NCBI RefSeq assembly: GCF_023555055.1
Contig: NZ_JAMJPL010000002.1
Location: 1 to 64,000, forward strand
Length of the DNA: 64,000 nucleotides
Direction: 5' to 3'
From: Marinobacter sp. ATCH36
GTDB taxonomy: Bacteria > Pseudomonadota > Gammaproteobacteria > Pseudomonadales > Oleiphilaceae
This document shows, in pieces, positions 27,270 to 37,186 of the stretch. Made by a program: the position numbers and the translations under genes. The stretch's first letter is position 1. The number at the start of each line of letters is the position of its first letter. The notes under the pieces were generated by a model, which ran no database searches, was not told where the DNA came from, and worked only from the letters and a program-made list of their open reading frames with translations.

Positions 27270-29444
27270 ATGAGCATCGCGGAACGATTTATCAACCGTT
27301 GCAGCAATTCCGGCAAGAGCGGCAAAGCCTTTAAACAGGCCGCTGCCCTGACACTGATGCTGGCACTGACCCTGCCAGTGTCGGCCAAGGTGGATACCGA
27401 CAAAGTCTACCAGCCTGTATCCCCGACCGTGGAACAAGCCAGGGCAAACATCCTGATTGCGCGGCAACTGCAGTTTACCCACTTCCGCGAAATGAGCATT
27501 AACGACGCCCTGTCCGGAGACGTGTTTGATGCTTATCTCGAGTACCTTGATGGTCAGCGGATCTACCTGTCGAAAAAAGACATCGAGAATTTCAACGCTG
27601 TACGCATGGGGCTCGGCTCGGCCTTGAAAACCGGCCAGCTCCAGCCGGGGTTTGATATCTACAACCTCGTGCAACAACGCATTATTCAGCGCCTGGAGTT
27701 TGCTCTGGGAATCATCGATGAGGGTATCGGTGAGCTCAATTTTGAAGAACAGGAAAGCATCCTGCTGGACCGGTCCGAAGCGGATTGGGAAGCCGATACC
27801 GAAGCGCTTGACGCATTATGGATAAAGCGAATCAAGAACGCCGTGCTCGCCCAACGCCTCAACGGCACTGAAGATGAAAGCATTGAGGAAGCCCTGCGTC
27901 GCCGGTACGAAGGCCAGCTGAAGCGCGCCTACCAGGCCCGCAGTGAAGATGCGTTCCAGGCCTACATGAACGCATTTGCGGGCATGTGGGACCCGCACAC
28001 ATCCTACTTCTCGCCTCGCACCTCCGAGAACTTCAACATCAACATGAGCCTTTCGCTTGAGGGCATTGGTGCCGTGTTGCAGTCGGACAATGAGTACACC
28101 AAGGTGGTACGCCTGGTTCCGGGCGGGCCGGCTTCCAAACAGGGGCAACTGGAACCAGCGGACCGTATTGTGTCTGTCCGCCAGGAAGATGAAGACAAAG
28201 TTGTGAACGTGATCGGCTGGCGCCTCGATGAAGTGGTAGACCTTATTCGCGGGCCGCGTGACTCCACCGTTACCCTGGAAGTGATTCCGGCGGACTCCAC
28301 CGACGAAACCGTGACCGAAACCATCGCCATCAAGCGCGACAAGGTAAAGCTGGAAGAACAGAGCGCCAGCAAGGAAGTGATCGAGTTTGAGCGGGGCAAT
28401 AACACGTTCCGCGTCGGGGTGATCCACATTCCCACCTTCTATGCTGATTTCAAGGCAATGCAGGACGGTGACCCGAACTACAAGAGCACTACCCGCGATG
28501 TCCGTGAGTTAATTGATGAGCTCAAGGAAGAGGGTGTTGACGGTGTCGTGATGGACCTTCGCAATAATGGCGGAGGTGCACTTCACGAAGCCAACGACCT
28601 GGTTGGCCTGTTTATCGAGAAAGGCCCCACCGTACAGATCCGCAATTCCAACAACGATGTGCAGGTACTGAACGACGAAGACCCATCGGTCTCCTATGAC
28701 GGCCCGCTGGTGGTTCTGGTCAACCGCATGAGCGCGTCAGCTTCGGAAATCTTTGCCGGTGCCATTCAGGATTATGGCCGGGGCCTGGTGGTGGGCTCAC
28801 AAACGTTCGGCAAAGGCACTGTACAGGCAGTGCGCCCGTTGAATCACGGTCAGCTGAAGATCACCCAGAGCAAGTTCTATCGGGTTTCCGGTGGGTCCAC
28901 GCAACACAAAGGCGTGATTCCCGATATCGAGATCCCTTCCCGGGTCGACAAGACCCGCATTGGTGAAGATGCGCTGGATCACGCCCTGCCTTGGGACCAA
29001 ATTGAGGCGGTGCCCCACACCCGTTACTTTGATTTCAGCGGCGTGATTGATGAACTGCGTACTCGCCATGACAACCGGTTTGATGATCATCCCGAGTTCC
29101 AGCTGCTGCAGAAAGAGATCGAATTTCTCAAGCAACAGCGGGAGCGCACGACTGTCAGCCTCAATCTTGCGGAGCGCAAGGAGCACCAGTCACAGATAGA
29201 ACGTACGAGACTCAGCATTGCCAATGCCCGCCGCGAGATACATGGGGGCGAAACCTTCGATAGCCTGGAAGAGCTCGACGAATGGCAGGACCAGCAAGCA
29301 GCTGATCTGGACAGCACCGATGAAGAAATGGACTTCATTGTTCATGAGGGCGGCAACATCATGGCCGACATGCTGGAACTGGATCAGCGCATGGCGTCTA
29401 TCCTGGACCTGAAACAGATCACTGCCCAGGCCCAATCGCGCTGA
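27270..29444 (+). CDS. prc: Tail-specific (C-terminal processing) periplasmic protease
   Basis: Prc/Tsp degrades periplasmic proteins by recognising their C-termini and trims envelope proteins, including peptidoglycan hydrolases. The 724-residue protein begins with a signal sequence (ALTLMLALTLPVSAKV). An N-terminal helical region, a PDZ domain (SLEGIGAVLQSDNEYTKV...LVPGGPASKQGQLEPADRI) and the S41 protease core follow. The catalytic Ser490 is in MSASASEIFAG and Lys515 in SQTFGKGTV, 25 residues apart as in characterised Tsp. A C-terminal DUF3340-type helical extension completes it. It is followed by an XRE-type gene 34 bases later. Confidence 0.95.
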   Translation: MSIAERFINRCSNSGKSGKAFKQAAALTLMLALTLPVSAKVDTDKVYQPVSPTVEQARANILIARQLQFTHFREMSINDALSGDVFDAYLEYLDGQRIYLSKKDIENFNAVRMGLGSALKTGQLQPGFDIYNLVQQRIIQRLEFALGIIDEGIGELNFEEQESILLDRSEADWEADTEALDALWIKRIKNAVLAQRLNGTEDESIEEALRRRYEGQLKRAYQARSEDAFQAYMNAFAGMWDPHTSYFSPRTSENFNINMSLSLEGIGAVLQSDNEYTKVVRLVPGGPASKQGQLEPADRIVSVRQEDEDKVVNVIGWRLDEVVDLIRGPRDSTVTLEVIPADSTDETVTETIAIKRDKVKLEEQSASKEVIEFERGNNTFRVGVIHIPTFYADFKAMQDGDPNYKSTTRDVRELIDELKEEGVDGVVMDLRNNGGGALHEANDLVGLFIEKGPTVQIRNSNNDVQVLNDEDPSVSYDGPLVVLVNRMSASASEIFAGAIQDYGRGLVVGSQTFGKGTVQAVRPLNHGQLKITQSKFYRVSGGSTQHKGVIPDIEIPSRVDKTRIGEDALDHALPWDQIEAVPHTRYFDFSGVIDELRTRHDNRFDDHPEFQLLQKEIEFLKQQRERTTVSLNLAERKEHQSQIERTRLSIANARREIHGGETFDSLEELDEWQDQQAADLDSTDEEMDFIVHEGGNIMADMLELDQRMASILDLKQITAQAQSR

Positions 29445-29478
29445 GCGGCACCAACTCCCCGGTGGACAGGCGTTAGCC

Positions 29479-30201
29479 ATGGCTGACAAGGAAGAAGACC
29501 GAAAAAAGGCACGACTGCTGGAAGGCATGCTGATGGACGCCATGCATGCCATGAGGTCCATGGAAGAGGTTGAGCAGGTTCAGGGCTCAACAGCCGCCGG
29601 TGAAAACAAGGAATCAGAATCTCTCGTTGATCGCATTGCTGGTTTCACCGGCTCGGCTCTGCGTTTTGCCGCAAGGTCCACCGATACCTCACTGAGAGTT
29701 GGCCGTGCACTGATGAACTCCCAGGATCAGCTACGCATGATGCTGGTGGCAGGCAACTCCCTGAAAGACATACGCGAAGTGGCCGGGCTGACGCTGTCGG
29801 AAATGAGCGAAGCCCTTAACCTGAAGGACAAATCGGTTCTGGAAGCGATTGAGAACGGCACCACCACCCTGTCGTTTGAGCTGATACTCCGCCTGGCAGC
29901 ACTGATAGCCCGTAACGACCCCATTCCGTTCATTCTTCGCACCACCCGCAATTACAATCCGGAGGTCTGGCGCGTCCTTAGTGACTGGGGTGTCGGTCGC
30001 CTGCCGCTTCAATTCGAGCGGGAGCGCCAGTTCATCAATATCTTCCGCAGCCATGACGACGCCCGCACACTCTCCGACGAGGGATTCCAGAAGGTGCTGG
30101 AGTTCACTCGTCAGAGTTTCGAGATGTCGCTGCACTTCATCGAAGAGCAGGAAAAGGAAATGGCTGAATTGCGTGCGAAAAAGGATGACTCAGCGGAATA
30201 G
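29479..30201 (+). CDS. XRE-family helix-turn-helix protein
   Basis: The 240-residue protein has a lambda-repressor-like helix-turn-helix in the middle (about residues 98-150). Its pattern is [20 protein letters not shown]...[20 protein letters not shown]. The N-terminus is charged and helical and the C-terminus ([21 protein letters not shown]) is a coiled-coil-like tail. It contains no known effector domain. It follows prc by 34 bases, possibly in one transcript, and its last 12 bases overlap the end of mtnA on the other strand. The regulated genes are unknown. Confidence 0.8.
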   Translation: MADKEEDRKKARLLEGMLMDAMHAMRSMEEVEQVQGSTAAGENKESESLVDRIAGFTGSALRFAARSTDTSLRVGRALMNSQDQLRMMLVAGNSLKDIREVAGLTLSEMSEALNLKDKSVLEAIENGTTTLSFELILRLAALIARNDPIPFILRTTRNYNPEVWRVLSDWGVGRLPLQFERERQFINIFRSHDDARTLSDEGFQKVLEFTRQSFEMSLHFIEEQEKEMAELRAKKDDSAE

Positions 30202-31254
30202 CGACCTCATGCCGGTCACGTTGGGCGTGCTGACAACCCCCTTCTCGGTCACGATTGCATCGATCAGGCTTGCCGGCGTTACATCGAACACCGGATTGAA
30301 TACTTTTACCCCGGCCGGGGCAATGGCCACTCCCCTGATCTGCTTCAACTCCGATCCCTCCCTTTCTTCAATAGGAATATCCGCACCGGATTCCAGCGAC
30401 ATATCCACGGTACTGGACGGAGCCACCACCATGAAACCGACCTTATGGTGGCGGGCCAGCACAGCGAGGCTGTAAGTACCAATCTTGTTGGCCACGTCGC
30501 CATTGGCGGTAATCCGGTCTGCGCCAACAATCACCCAGCGAACTTTTCCCGCCGCCATGATCGCGGCGGCCGCACCGTCTGCATTCAGGGTAACCGGAAT
30601 ACCATCCCGTGACAGCTCCCAGGCAGTCAGTCTGCTGCCCTGAAGCCAGGGGCGGGTCTCGTCTGCAAACACATCATTGAGCAGTTTCGCCTCATGGAGC
30701 CGGCGGATTACGCCCAGCGCAGTACCGTAGCCACCGGTGGCCAGGGCGCCGGTGTTGCAGTGTGTCAGCACGGAAAACGGCTTGTCGGCAGCCATGTGGT
30801 CCAGGGCGTTATCAGCCATGGCCAGATTAGCGGCCAGGTCATCCTCATGAATGCGAACAGCTGTTTTGGCAAGCCGTTTAACGGCTTCGTCCAGGGAGTG
30901 GCAACTGGCAAATTCCCGCTCCATTTCCTGAAGTGCCCAGAACAGGTTGACCGCTGTCGGACGTGAGGCGGCCAACTCGCGAATGGCCTGTTTGATCTCG
31001 GCTTTCCAGTCACCGCCGCCGGCGTGGCGAGCTGCCAGCGCAACCCCATAGGCCGCACTTATACCAATGGCTGGGGCTCCCCGCACCACCATGTCGCGGA
31101 TACACTGGGCCACACCAGAAGCACCCTCGAGCGTAATCCAGTGCTCCTGATCCGGCAGTAGCCGCTGATCCAGCAGCTCAAGACTGGCACCATGCCAACG
31201 CATGGCTACGGTTCCAATGGAACGCTTACCGGATGAACCAGGGGTTTTGCTCAT
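30190..31254 (-). CDS. mtnA: S-methyl-5-thioribose-1-phosphate isomerase
   Basis: MtnA converts methylthioribose-1-phosphate to methylthioribulose-1-phosphate in methionine salvage. The 354-residue protein belongs to the eIF2B-related aldose-ketose isomerase family. It has [21 protein letters not shown], the catalytic Cys in [19 protein letters not shown], and the Asp in [22 protein letters not shown]. It is divergent from the methylthioadenosine deaminase gene 159 bases away, so the two salvage steps are neighbours, as in Pseudomonas (PA3169/PA3170). No MTA phosphorylase gene lies in the window. Confidence 0.96.
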   Translation of the reverse strand: MSKTPGSSGKRSIGTVAMRWHGASLELLDQRLLPDQEHWITLEGASGVAQCIRDMVVRGAPAIGISAAYGVALAARHAGGGDWKAEIKQAIRELAASRPTAVNLFWALQEMEREFASCHSLDEAVKRLAKTAVRIHEDDLAANLAMADNALDHMAADKPFSVLTHCNTGALATGGYGTALGVIRRLHEAKLLNDVFADETRPWLQGSRLTAWELSRDGIPVTLNADGAAAAIMAAGKVRWVIVGADRITANGDVANKIGTYSLAVLARHHKVGFMVVAPSSTVDMSLESGADIPIEEREGSELKQIRGVAIAPAGVKVFNPVFDVTPASLIDAIVTEKGVVSTPNVTGMRSLFR

Positions 31255-31413
31255 GCAGTCACTCCAGACAGATTACAAAAAAACAGTATAACCGTGATAA
31301 CGCTCCGAACTCAGCCCCCAGGGTAGTTCTCGGCCCGGGTGGTCGCTATACTTTCGGGTTACATTCTTCGGCTGACCGGATGTTTCCCGGACAGCCCGGC
31401 CAAGGCAGGATAA

Positions 31414-32754
31414 ATGACGGCAGACACCATTACCGCAGCAGATATTCGCATCAACGCACGCTGGCTGATTCCCATGGAGCCCGCCAACGCAGTGCTGGAC
31501 CACCAGGCGGTGCTTGTCCAGGGCGAGCGGATTGCCGCGGTAGTCTCCCAGGACGAAGCCGACGCGCGCTATCGTGCCAAGGAAACCATTGATTTGCCGA
31601 ATCATGTCGTTCTCCCCGGCCTGATCAATATGCACGGTCACGCCGCCATGTCGCTGTTCCGTGGCATGGCGGACGACCTGCCACTGATGACCTGGCTGAA
31701 TGACCATATCTGGCCGGCCGAAGGCGCGTTTGTCAGCGAGACATTCATTGCCGACGGTACTCAGCTGGCGATGGCTGAAATGCTTCGTACCGGCACCACC
31801 ACGTTTTCAGACATGTACTTCTTCCCCGAGATTGTCGCCCAGTTGGCCAAAGATGCCGGCATGCGTGCCCAGGTATGCTTTCCCCTGCTGGATTTCCCGA
31901 CACCCTGGGGAGCAGGACCGGACGAATACCTGTCCAAGGGTGAAGACTTCATCCTCCAGTGGCAGGACGACCCGTTCATTATGCCCGCCATAGGCCCCCA
32001 TGCTCCTTACACGGTATCAAACGAGCCGCTAACAAAAGCAGTGGCACTGTCACGCAGCACCGGAACGCCCATTCAGATGCATCTGCATGAAACCGCTTTT
32101 GAGGTTGCAGACGCACTGGAGAAAACCGGCAAGCGGCCCATAGAGCGAATGGCGGGACTGGGCGTGCTGGGGCCCAACACCCAGTGTGTCCATATGACCC
32201 AGATCGATGACTCTGATATACAGCTACTGAAAAGTACCGGCGCTCAGGTGATTCATTGCCCGGAATCCAATCTTAAACTGGCCAGCGGCCTCAGCCCGGT
32301 GCAGAAATTCCGCGACGCCGGCATCAATGTCGCCATTGGCACTGACGGAGCAGCCAGTAATAATGATCTGGACCTGTTTGGCGAGCTCAACACCGCGTCC
32401 ATGCTGGCCAAGGTGGTGGCGGACGACGCCACCGCGCTTTCCGCCCATGATGCGCTGGCCATGGCCACGATCCAGGGCGCAAAAGCACTGGGGCGGTCGC
32501 ATGAACTGGGCTCACTGGAAGCCGGAAAACTGGCCGACATCATTGCCGTGGACCTGGGCGACCCTTTCCTGCAGCCGGTTTACGACCCGGCCTCTCACCT
32601 TGTATACAGCAACCATGGACGCCAGGTAAGCCATAGCTGGATAAACGGCGTACCTCAGGTACAGGAAGGCACGCTGACCCGTATTGACGTACCGGACCTG
32701 ATGCTTCGCGTCCGGAGCTGGGCAGACCGTATTCGCGAGCAGCAAATTAGCTGA
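31414..32754 (+). CDS. mtaD: 5'-methylthioadenosine / S-adenosylhomocysteine deaminase
   Basis: This amidohydrolase deaminates methylthioadenosine to methylthioinosine in the Pseudomonas-type route towards MtnA. The 446-residue protein has the metal-binding [20 protein letters not shown], a further His in [10 protein letters not shown], ...CVHMTQ, and the late Asp in [17 protein letters not shown]. These are the marks of the TRZ/ATZ hydrolase branch. Synteny with mtnA on one side and ubiG-mupP-yciK on the other supports MTA as substrate. It heads a plus-strand run that continues to rdgC. Confidence 0.93.
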   Translation: MTADTITAADIRINARWLIPMEPANAVLDHQAVLVQGERIAAVVSQDEADARYRAKETIDLPNHVVLPGLINMHGHAAMSLFRGMADDLPLMTWLNDHIWPAEGAFVSETFIADGTQLAMAEMLRTGTTTFSDMYFFPEIVAQLAKDAGMRAQVCFPLLDFPTPWGAGPDEYLSKGEDFILQWQDDPFIMPAIGPHAPYTVSNEPLTKAVALSRSTGTPIQMHLHETAFEVADALEKTGKRPIERMAGLGVLGPNTQCVHMTQIDDSDIQLLKSTGAQVIHCPESNLKLASGLSPVQKFRDAGINVAIGTDGAASNNDLDLFGELNTASMLAKVVADDATALSAHDALAMATIQGAKALGRSHELGSLEAGKLADIIAVDLGDPFLQPVYDPASHLVYSNHGRQVSHSWINGVPQVQEGTLTRIDVPDLMLRVRSWADRIREQQIS

Positions 32755-32794
32755 CGCCCCCTATTTCAGTTCAGTTATCAGGCGGATATCCTAT

Positions 32795-33523
32795 ATGAGC
32801 AATCAGAACGTAGACCACAACGAAATCGCCAAATTCGAGGCGCTGGCCAGTCGCTGGTGGGACCCCACCAGCGAGTTCCGCCCCCTGCACGACATTAACC
32901 CCCTGCGACTCAACTACATTGACCAGCGCGCACCCCTGGCGGGAAAGCGGGCCCTGGATGTCGGGTGTGGCGGTGGTCTGCTGTCCGAAGCGATGGCACA
33001 ACGGGGTGCCCATGTAACCGGTATAGATATGGGCGAGGCACCTTTGGCTGTGGCAAGGCTTCATGGCATGGAGAGTGGCATCAATGTCTACTACCGCCAG
33101 ATCACCATTGAGGAGCTGGCAAATGATCCAGAACACGCCGGCCAATACGACCTGGTCACCTGCCTGGAAATGCTGGAGCATGTGCCGGACCCGGCCTCGG
33201 TTATCAAGGCCTGTGCCGCCATGCTCAAACCCGGCGGACATCTTTTCGTATCCACCATCAACCGCAACCCGAAATCATTCCTGTTTGCCATAGTAGGCGC
33301 TGAGTATGTACTCAGGCTGCTGCCCAAAGGCACGCACGAATGGCGAAAATTCATCCGCCCGTCGGAGATGTCTGATCACCTGCGCCACGCCGGGCTGGAA
33401 GTACGCGAACTGACAGGCATGACTTACAACCCGATCACCAAGGTCTATCGCCTGGGGCGGGATGTGGACGTGAATTACATGATGCATGCCATGGATACGC
33501 GCGAGGAAGCCCAACCGTCGTGA
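32795..33523 (+). CDS. ubiG: Ubiquinone biosynthesis O-methyltransferase
   Basis: UbiG performs both O-methylations in ubiquinone synthesis, using S-adenosylmethionine. The 242-residue protein has the family opening [16 protein letters not shown], the SAM motif [20 protein letters not shown], and [13 protein letters not shown]. Its last four bases (GTGA) hold the GTG start of mupP, so the two are translationally coupled. Confidence 0.96.
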   Translation: MSNQNVDHNEIAKFEALASRWWDPTSEFRPLHDINPLRLNYIDQRAPLAGKRALDVGCGGGLLSEAMAQRGAHVTGIDMGEAPLAVARLHGMESGINVYYRQITIEELANDPEHAGQYDLVTCLEMLEHVPDPASVIKACAAMLKPGGHLFVSTINRNPKSFLFAIVGAEYVLRLLPKGTHEWRKFIRPSEMSDHLRHAGLEVRELTGMTYNPITKVYRLGRDVDVNYMMHAMDTREEAQPS

Positions 33524-34179
33524 GGTCATCACCTTCCACCGTCCTGTTCGATCTGGACGGAACACTGATTGATACCGCGCCGGACTTTATTCGCTGCCTG
33601 AATGAACTCCGGCTGACCCACGGGCTGCCGGCACTGCCGGCGCCCCATATCCGCAGGTCTGTGTCTGACGGCGCCAGGGCGATGATTCGTGTGGGCTTTG
33701 GCCTTGAGCCGGATCACCCGGACTACCTGGAAAAACACACCGCGTTTCTCGACCTGTATGAAGCCGGCGTTGCTGTGGAAACTGCATTGTTCGAGGGCGT
33801 GGACACCATCCTGATGGACTTGGAATCCCGCAAGATTCCCTGGGGTATTGTCACCAACAAACCGGTTCGCTTTGCAGTGCCGTTGATTAAAGCCCTGGGC
33901 CTGGCGGAGCGCTGCTCTACCCTGATCTGCCCCGACCATGTCACCAACCGGAAACCGCATCCGGAAGCTTTATTCCTGGCCTGCCGGGAAGTGGACGCCG
34001 ACCCCGCCAGCGGGGTTTATGTGGGCGACCACGAACGGGACATCGAAGCCGGGCGCAACGCGGGCATGAAAACCATCGCGGTGCGTTACGGTTATATCGA
34101 ACAGCCAGAGGCGGTTGACCTATGGCAAGCTGATATCGTGGCTGACACCGTCAGCGACCTGGCAAAACTGTTACAATAG
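33520..34179 (+). CDS. mupP: N-acetylmuramic acid 6-phosphate phosphatase (HAD family)
   Basis: The 219-residue HAD phosphatase has [14 protein letters not shown] with nucleophile Asp11 and acid Asp13, [11 protein letters not shown], and [17 protein letters not shown]. By sequence alone it looks like phosphoglycolate phosphatase. The ubiG-mupP-yciK order is the one in which Pseudomonas MupP was found to dephosphorylate MurNAc-6-phosphate in cell-wall recycling, so that role is preferred. The start is GTG at 33520 inside the ubiG stop. A Gph function cannot be excluded from sequence. Confidence 0.87.
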   Translation: MRSSPSTVLFDLDGTLIDTAPDFIRCLNELRLTHGLPALPAPHIRRSVSDGARAMIRVGFGLEPDHPDYLEKHTAFLDLYEAGVAVETALFEGVDTILMDLESRKIPWGIVTNKPVRFAVPLIKALGLAERCSTLICPDHVTNRKPHPEALFLACREVDADPASGVYVGDHERDIEAGRNAGMKTIAVRYGYIEQPEAVDLWQADIVADTVSDLAKLLQ

Positions 34180-34200
34180 AGTTCCAAACGGAGACGCATA

Positions 34201-34950
34201 ATGCAGGACTATCAAGCACCGGCTGACTTGCTGAAAGATCGCATTATCATGGTAACCGGTGCCGGCAGCGGCATCGGACGGGCAGCGGCAAAAGCCTACG
34301 CCGCCCACGGAGCCACTGTGATTCTGGTAGGCCGCACCGTAGCTAAACTGGAATCCGTTTATGACGAGATCGAAGCCGCCGGCCACCCGAAACCCGCTAT
34401 CGTGCCGCTGAATTTTGAAGGCGCAGCGGTAAAAGAGTATGAAGAGCTGGCGATGACGATCGAGGACAACTTTGATCATCTCGATGGCCTGCTTCACAAC
34501 GCCGCCATCCTTGGCGCCCGCAGCCCGATCGAGCTTTACGACCCGGAAATCTGGAACAGGGTGATGCATGTTAACGCCACCGCCCCGTTCCTGTTGAGCC
34601 GGGCGATGATCCCATTGCTCCGCAAATCCGAAGATGCCTCGGTGATCTTCACTTCCTCCGGTGTTGGCCGCCGCGCCAAACCCTACTGGGGCGCCTATGC
34701 GGTTTCCAAGTTCGCCATTGAAGGACTGAGCCAGATGTTGGCTGAAGAGCTGGACGATGATCGCCACAATGTGCGAGTGAACAGTCTTAATCCGGGCGCG
34801 ACTCGTACCAATATGAGAGCAATGGCGTATCCGGCTGAAAACCCACAGCAGAACCCTGCGCCGGAAGACCTGATGCCGGTTTACTTGTACTTGATGGGGC
34901 CAGAAAGCGAAGACGTCAATGGCCAGCAGATAGACGCACAGCCCAAGTAA
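34201..34950 (+). CDS. yciK: YciK-type short-chain dehydrogenase/reductase
   Basis: The 249-residue SDR has the cofactor motif VTGAGSGIGRAAAKAYAAHG, HNAAILG in place of NNAG, the catalytic Ser in TSSGVG, and Tyr/Lys in YAVSKFAIEG. It matches the YciK family, an oxidoreductase of unknown substrate common in gammaproteobacteria. GGAGA precedes the ATG. The following gene starts at the base after its stop codon. Confidence 0.92.
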   Translation: MQDYQAPADLLKDRIIMVTGAGSGIGRAAAKAYAAHGATVILVGRTVAKLESVYDEIEAAGHPKPAIVPLNFEGAAVKEYEELAMTIEDNFDHLDGLLHNAAILGARSPIELYDPEIWNRVMHVNATAPFLLSRAMIPLLRKSEDASVIFTSSGVGRRAKPYWGAYAVSKFAIEGLSQMLAEELDDDRHNVRVNSLNPGATRTNMRAMAYPAENPQQNPAPEDLMPVYLYLMGPESEDVNGQQIDAQPK

Positions 34951-35184
34951 ATGGAACTGACATTTTACACCACGTCCCAGTGCCAATTGTGCGAGCTGGC
35001 GGAAGCGCTGCTGGTGAACACACCCATGCCTGCGCCCATCCCCGTGGACGCCGTGGACATTGCCCAGTCCGAACAGCTGGTAGAGCGTTATGGAACCCGG
35101 ATTCCCGTCCTGCGCCGCAACGACACCGGCCAGGAGCTGGACTGGCCGTTTACCAGGGACCAGTTACTGAACTTTCTCCGATGA
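34951..35184 (+). CDS. Glutaredoxin-like (DUF836) protein
   Basis: The 77-residue thioredoxin-fold protein begins LTFYTTSQCQLCELAEALL, with a CxxC (CQLC) redox pair. The cis-Pro segment is RYGTRIPVLRR, and the end WPFTRDQLLNFL is typical of DUF836/YbaK-neighbour glutaredoxin-like proteins. The ATG directly follows the yciK stop (TAAATG), implying coupling. Partner and substrate are unknown. Confidence 0.88.
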   Translation: MELTFYTTSQCQLCELAEALLVNTPMPAPIPVDAVDIAQSEQLVERYGTRIPVLRRNDTGQELDWPFTRDQLLNFLR

Positions 35185-35196
35185 GGATTGCCCGAC

Positions 35197-35967
35197 ATGT
35201 TGATGGTTATTTCCCCTGCAAAAACCCTGGACTACGAAAGTCCGCTGGCTACTGACAAGTCTACCCAGCCGGATTTCCTCGACGACGCCTGCGAGCTGAT
35301 CGACCAGCTCAAGGAGCTGGAACCGCACGACGTCAGCAATCTGATGGGGGTCAGCGACAAGCTGGGACAGCTCAACGCCGAACGTTTCCGTACCTGGCAC
35401 ACCCCGTTTACACCTGAAAATGCGAGGCAGGCAGTGCTGGCATTCAAAGGAGACGTCTACACCGGGCTGGACGCCGAAAGCTTCAGCGACAAGGAATTCG
35501 ACATCGCCCAGAAGCACCTGCGGATTCTGTCCGGACTCTATGGTGTGCTCAAACCTCTGGACCTGATGCAGCCCTACCGCCTGGAAATGGGCACAAAATT
35601 CGAAAACCGGCGGGGCAAAGACCTTTACACCTTCTGGGGCAGCAAGATTACGGACGAACTCAACCGCCTGCTGAAAGCAGATGACGGCGTTCTGGTGAAC
35701 CTCGCCTCCAACGAATACTTCAAGGCTGTGCGCAAGAAAGAGCTGGACGCCCGCCAGATCACCCCGCAGTTCAAGGACTGGAAAAACGGCCAGTACAAGA
35801 TGATCAGCTTCTACGCCAAGAAAGCCCGGGGTCTGATGTGCCGCTACGCGATCCAGAACAACATTATCCAGGCGAACGACCTCAAGGGCTTTGATCTTGA
35901 GGGTTACCGTTTCAGCGAGGAGCAGTCCAGCGCAGACAACTGGGTGTTCCTGCGGGACGAGCAATAA
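35197..35967 (+). CDS. yaaA: YaaA peroxide-stress / DUF328 DNA-binding protein
   Basis: The 256-residue protein begins [15 protein letters not shown] and has [28 protein letters not shown] and [14 protein letters not shown], the signature blocks of YaaA. In E. coli YaaA lowers free intracellular iron during hydrogen peroxide stress, and its structure has a DNA-binding feature. I use the ATG at 35197, ten bases after GAGG, rather than the TTG three codons earlier. Confidence 0.94.
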   Translation: MLMVISPAKTLDYESPLATDKSTQPDFLDDACELIDQLKELEPHDVSNLMGVSDKLGQLNAERFRTWHTPFTPENARQAVLAFKGDVYTGLDAESFSDKEFDIAQKHLRILSGLYGVLKPLDLMQPYRLEMGTKFENRRGKDLYTFWGSKITDELNRLLKADDGVLVNLASNEYFKAVRKKELDARQITPQFKDWKNGQYKMISFYAKKARGLMCRYAIQNNIIQANDLKGFDLEGYRFSEEQSSADNWVFLRDEQ

Positions 35968-35984
35968 ACGATCTGGAGTAATCA

Positions 35985-36185
35985 ATGAGCGAAGCAGTAT
36001 TTTCCGAGCTAGCCATGCTGATCTTGCTCACCGGGCTTATTGTCTGGATGGGCTTTATTGTCTGGGACCTTGCCAAGAAGTCGCAGGCAGGGCGGTTCGG
36101 CACCATTGCCCTGTTCACCATTTTGGGCGCCGGCGTGGTGGGATTCATAGTAAAGACAGTACTGGTTGAGATCATGCAGATCTAG
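35985..36185 (+). CDS. DUF2788 small membrane protein
   Basis: This 66-residue protein has two membrane segments: about residues 8-28 (LAMLILLTGLIVWMGFIVWD) and 41-61. A short basic loop DLAKKSQAGRFG lies between them. It matches DUF2788, a family of unknown function found mainly in Pseudomonas-like bacteria. CTGGAG lies upstream of the ATG. It sits between yaaA and rdgC on the same strand. Confidence 0.82.
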   Translation: MSEAVFSELAMLILLTGLIVWMGFIVWDLAKKSQAGRFGTIALFTILGAGVVGFIVKTVLVEIMQI

Positions 36186-36246
36186 GGTATCATCCCTCCC
36201 CTTCTTCAATACCGACATCAGCCAATAACCAACAAGGACCCGGACC

Positions 36247-37176
36247 ATGTGGTTTCGTAATGCCCGCGTATTCCGTTTTACCAAGCCATTCGAGATAACC
36301 GCAGAAGCCCTGGAAGAAAAGCTTCAGGCGGACGCCTTCAAGCCCTGTGGTCCACAGGAAACCTCGCGGCAGGGCTGGGTATCGCCCATGGGTAAACACA
36401 GCGACCTGCTGGTTCACAGTGCCGGCGGTTATCACCTGATCGCCCTGCGCAAAGAAGAAAAACTGCTGCCCGCCTCTGTTATCAAGGAACTGGTGGACGA
36501 AAAAGCTGAAATGATCGAGGCCGAACAGCACCGCAAGGTACGACGCAAGGAAAAGGACGAACTCAAAGAAGAGGTGATGCTGGAAATGCTGCCCCGGGCC
36601 TTTTCCAAGAATCGGCGCTGTTATGCTTACCTGGCCCCTGCCGACGGTGTGCTGGTAGTGGATGCCGGCTCCGCCAAACAGGCAGAGGACCTGGCATCTA
36701 CCCTGCGCAAAAGTCTGGGCTCACTGCCGGTTCGCCCACCCGCGGTTGAACAGGCACCCGCATTCACCTTTACAGGTTGGCTCAACGAGACCATCGACTT
36801 GCCTGCGAGTATTGAGCTGGGCACCGAATGTGAGCTGAAAGATACCTCGGAAGACGGCGGCGTGGTGCGCTGCAAGGGCCTGGACCTTCAAGGCGATGAA
36901 ATCCGCAGCCATCTGGATGCCGGCATGCAGGTCACCAAGCTGTCGGTCACCTGGGACGACAACCTTGCCTTCGTGCTGGATGAGGAACTGGGAATTCGTC
37001 GGCTGAAATTCGGTGACACCCTGCAGGAAAAACTGGACGACGTGGACGCAGACGATGCTGCGGCCCGCTTCGACGCGGCGTTTTCACTAATGACGCTGGA
37101 GCTGGCCAGGCTCATCCCCGGCCTGCTGGAAGCGCTCGGCGGAGAAGACCGTTCCGCCATTGTTGAAGAAGACTGA
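36247..37176 (+). CDS. rdgC: Recombination-associated protein RdgC
   Basis: RdgC is a ring-shaped DNA-binding protein that limits RecA-promoted strand exchange. The 309-residue protein starts MWFRNARVFRFTKPFE and has SRQGWVSPMG, YHLIALRKEEKLLPASVIKE and LDLQGDEIRSHLDAGMQVTKL, which are family blocks. AAGGA precedes the ATG. With recX at 20.4 kb the window holds two RecA antagonists, though they are not linked. Confidence 0.95.
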   Translation: MWFRNARVFRFTKPFEITAEALEEKLQADAFKPCGPQETSRQGWVSPMGKHSDLLVHSAGGYHLIALRKEEKLLPASVIKELVDEKAEMIEAEQHRKVRRKEKDELKEEVMLEMLPRAFSKNRRCYAYLAPADGVLVVDAGSAKQAEDLASTLRKSLGSLPVRPPAVEQAPAFTFTGWLNETIDLPASIELGTECELKDTSEDGGVVRCKGLDLQGDEIRSHLDAGMQVTKLSVTWDDNLAFVLDEELGIRRLKFGDTLQEKLDDVDADDAAARFDAAFSLMTLELARLIPGLLEALGGEDRSAIVEED

Positions 37177-37186
37177 CAACCGGTAA

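Noticed and set aside
27117..27677. Minus-strand frame of 186 codons across the prc start
   Set aside because: It lies opposite the well-supported prc gene and has no family resemblance.
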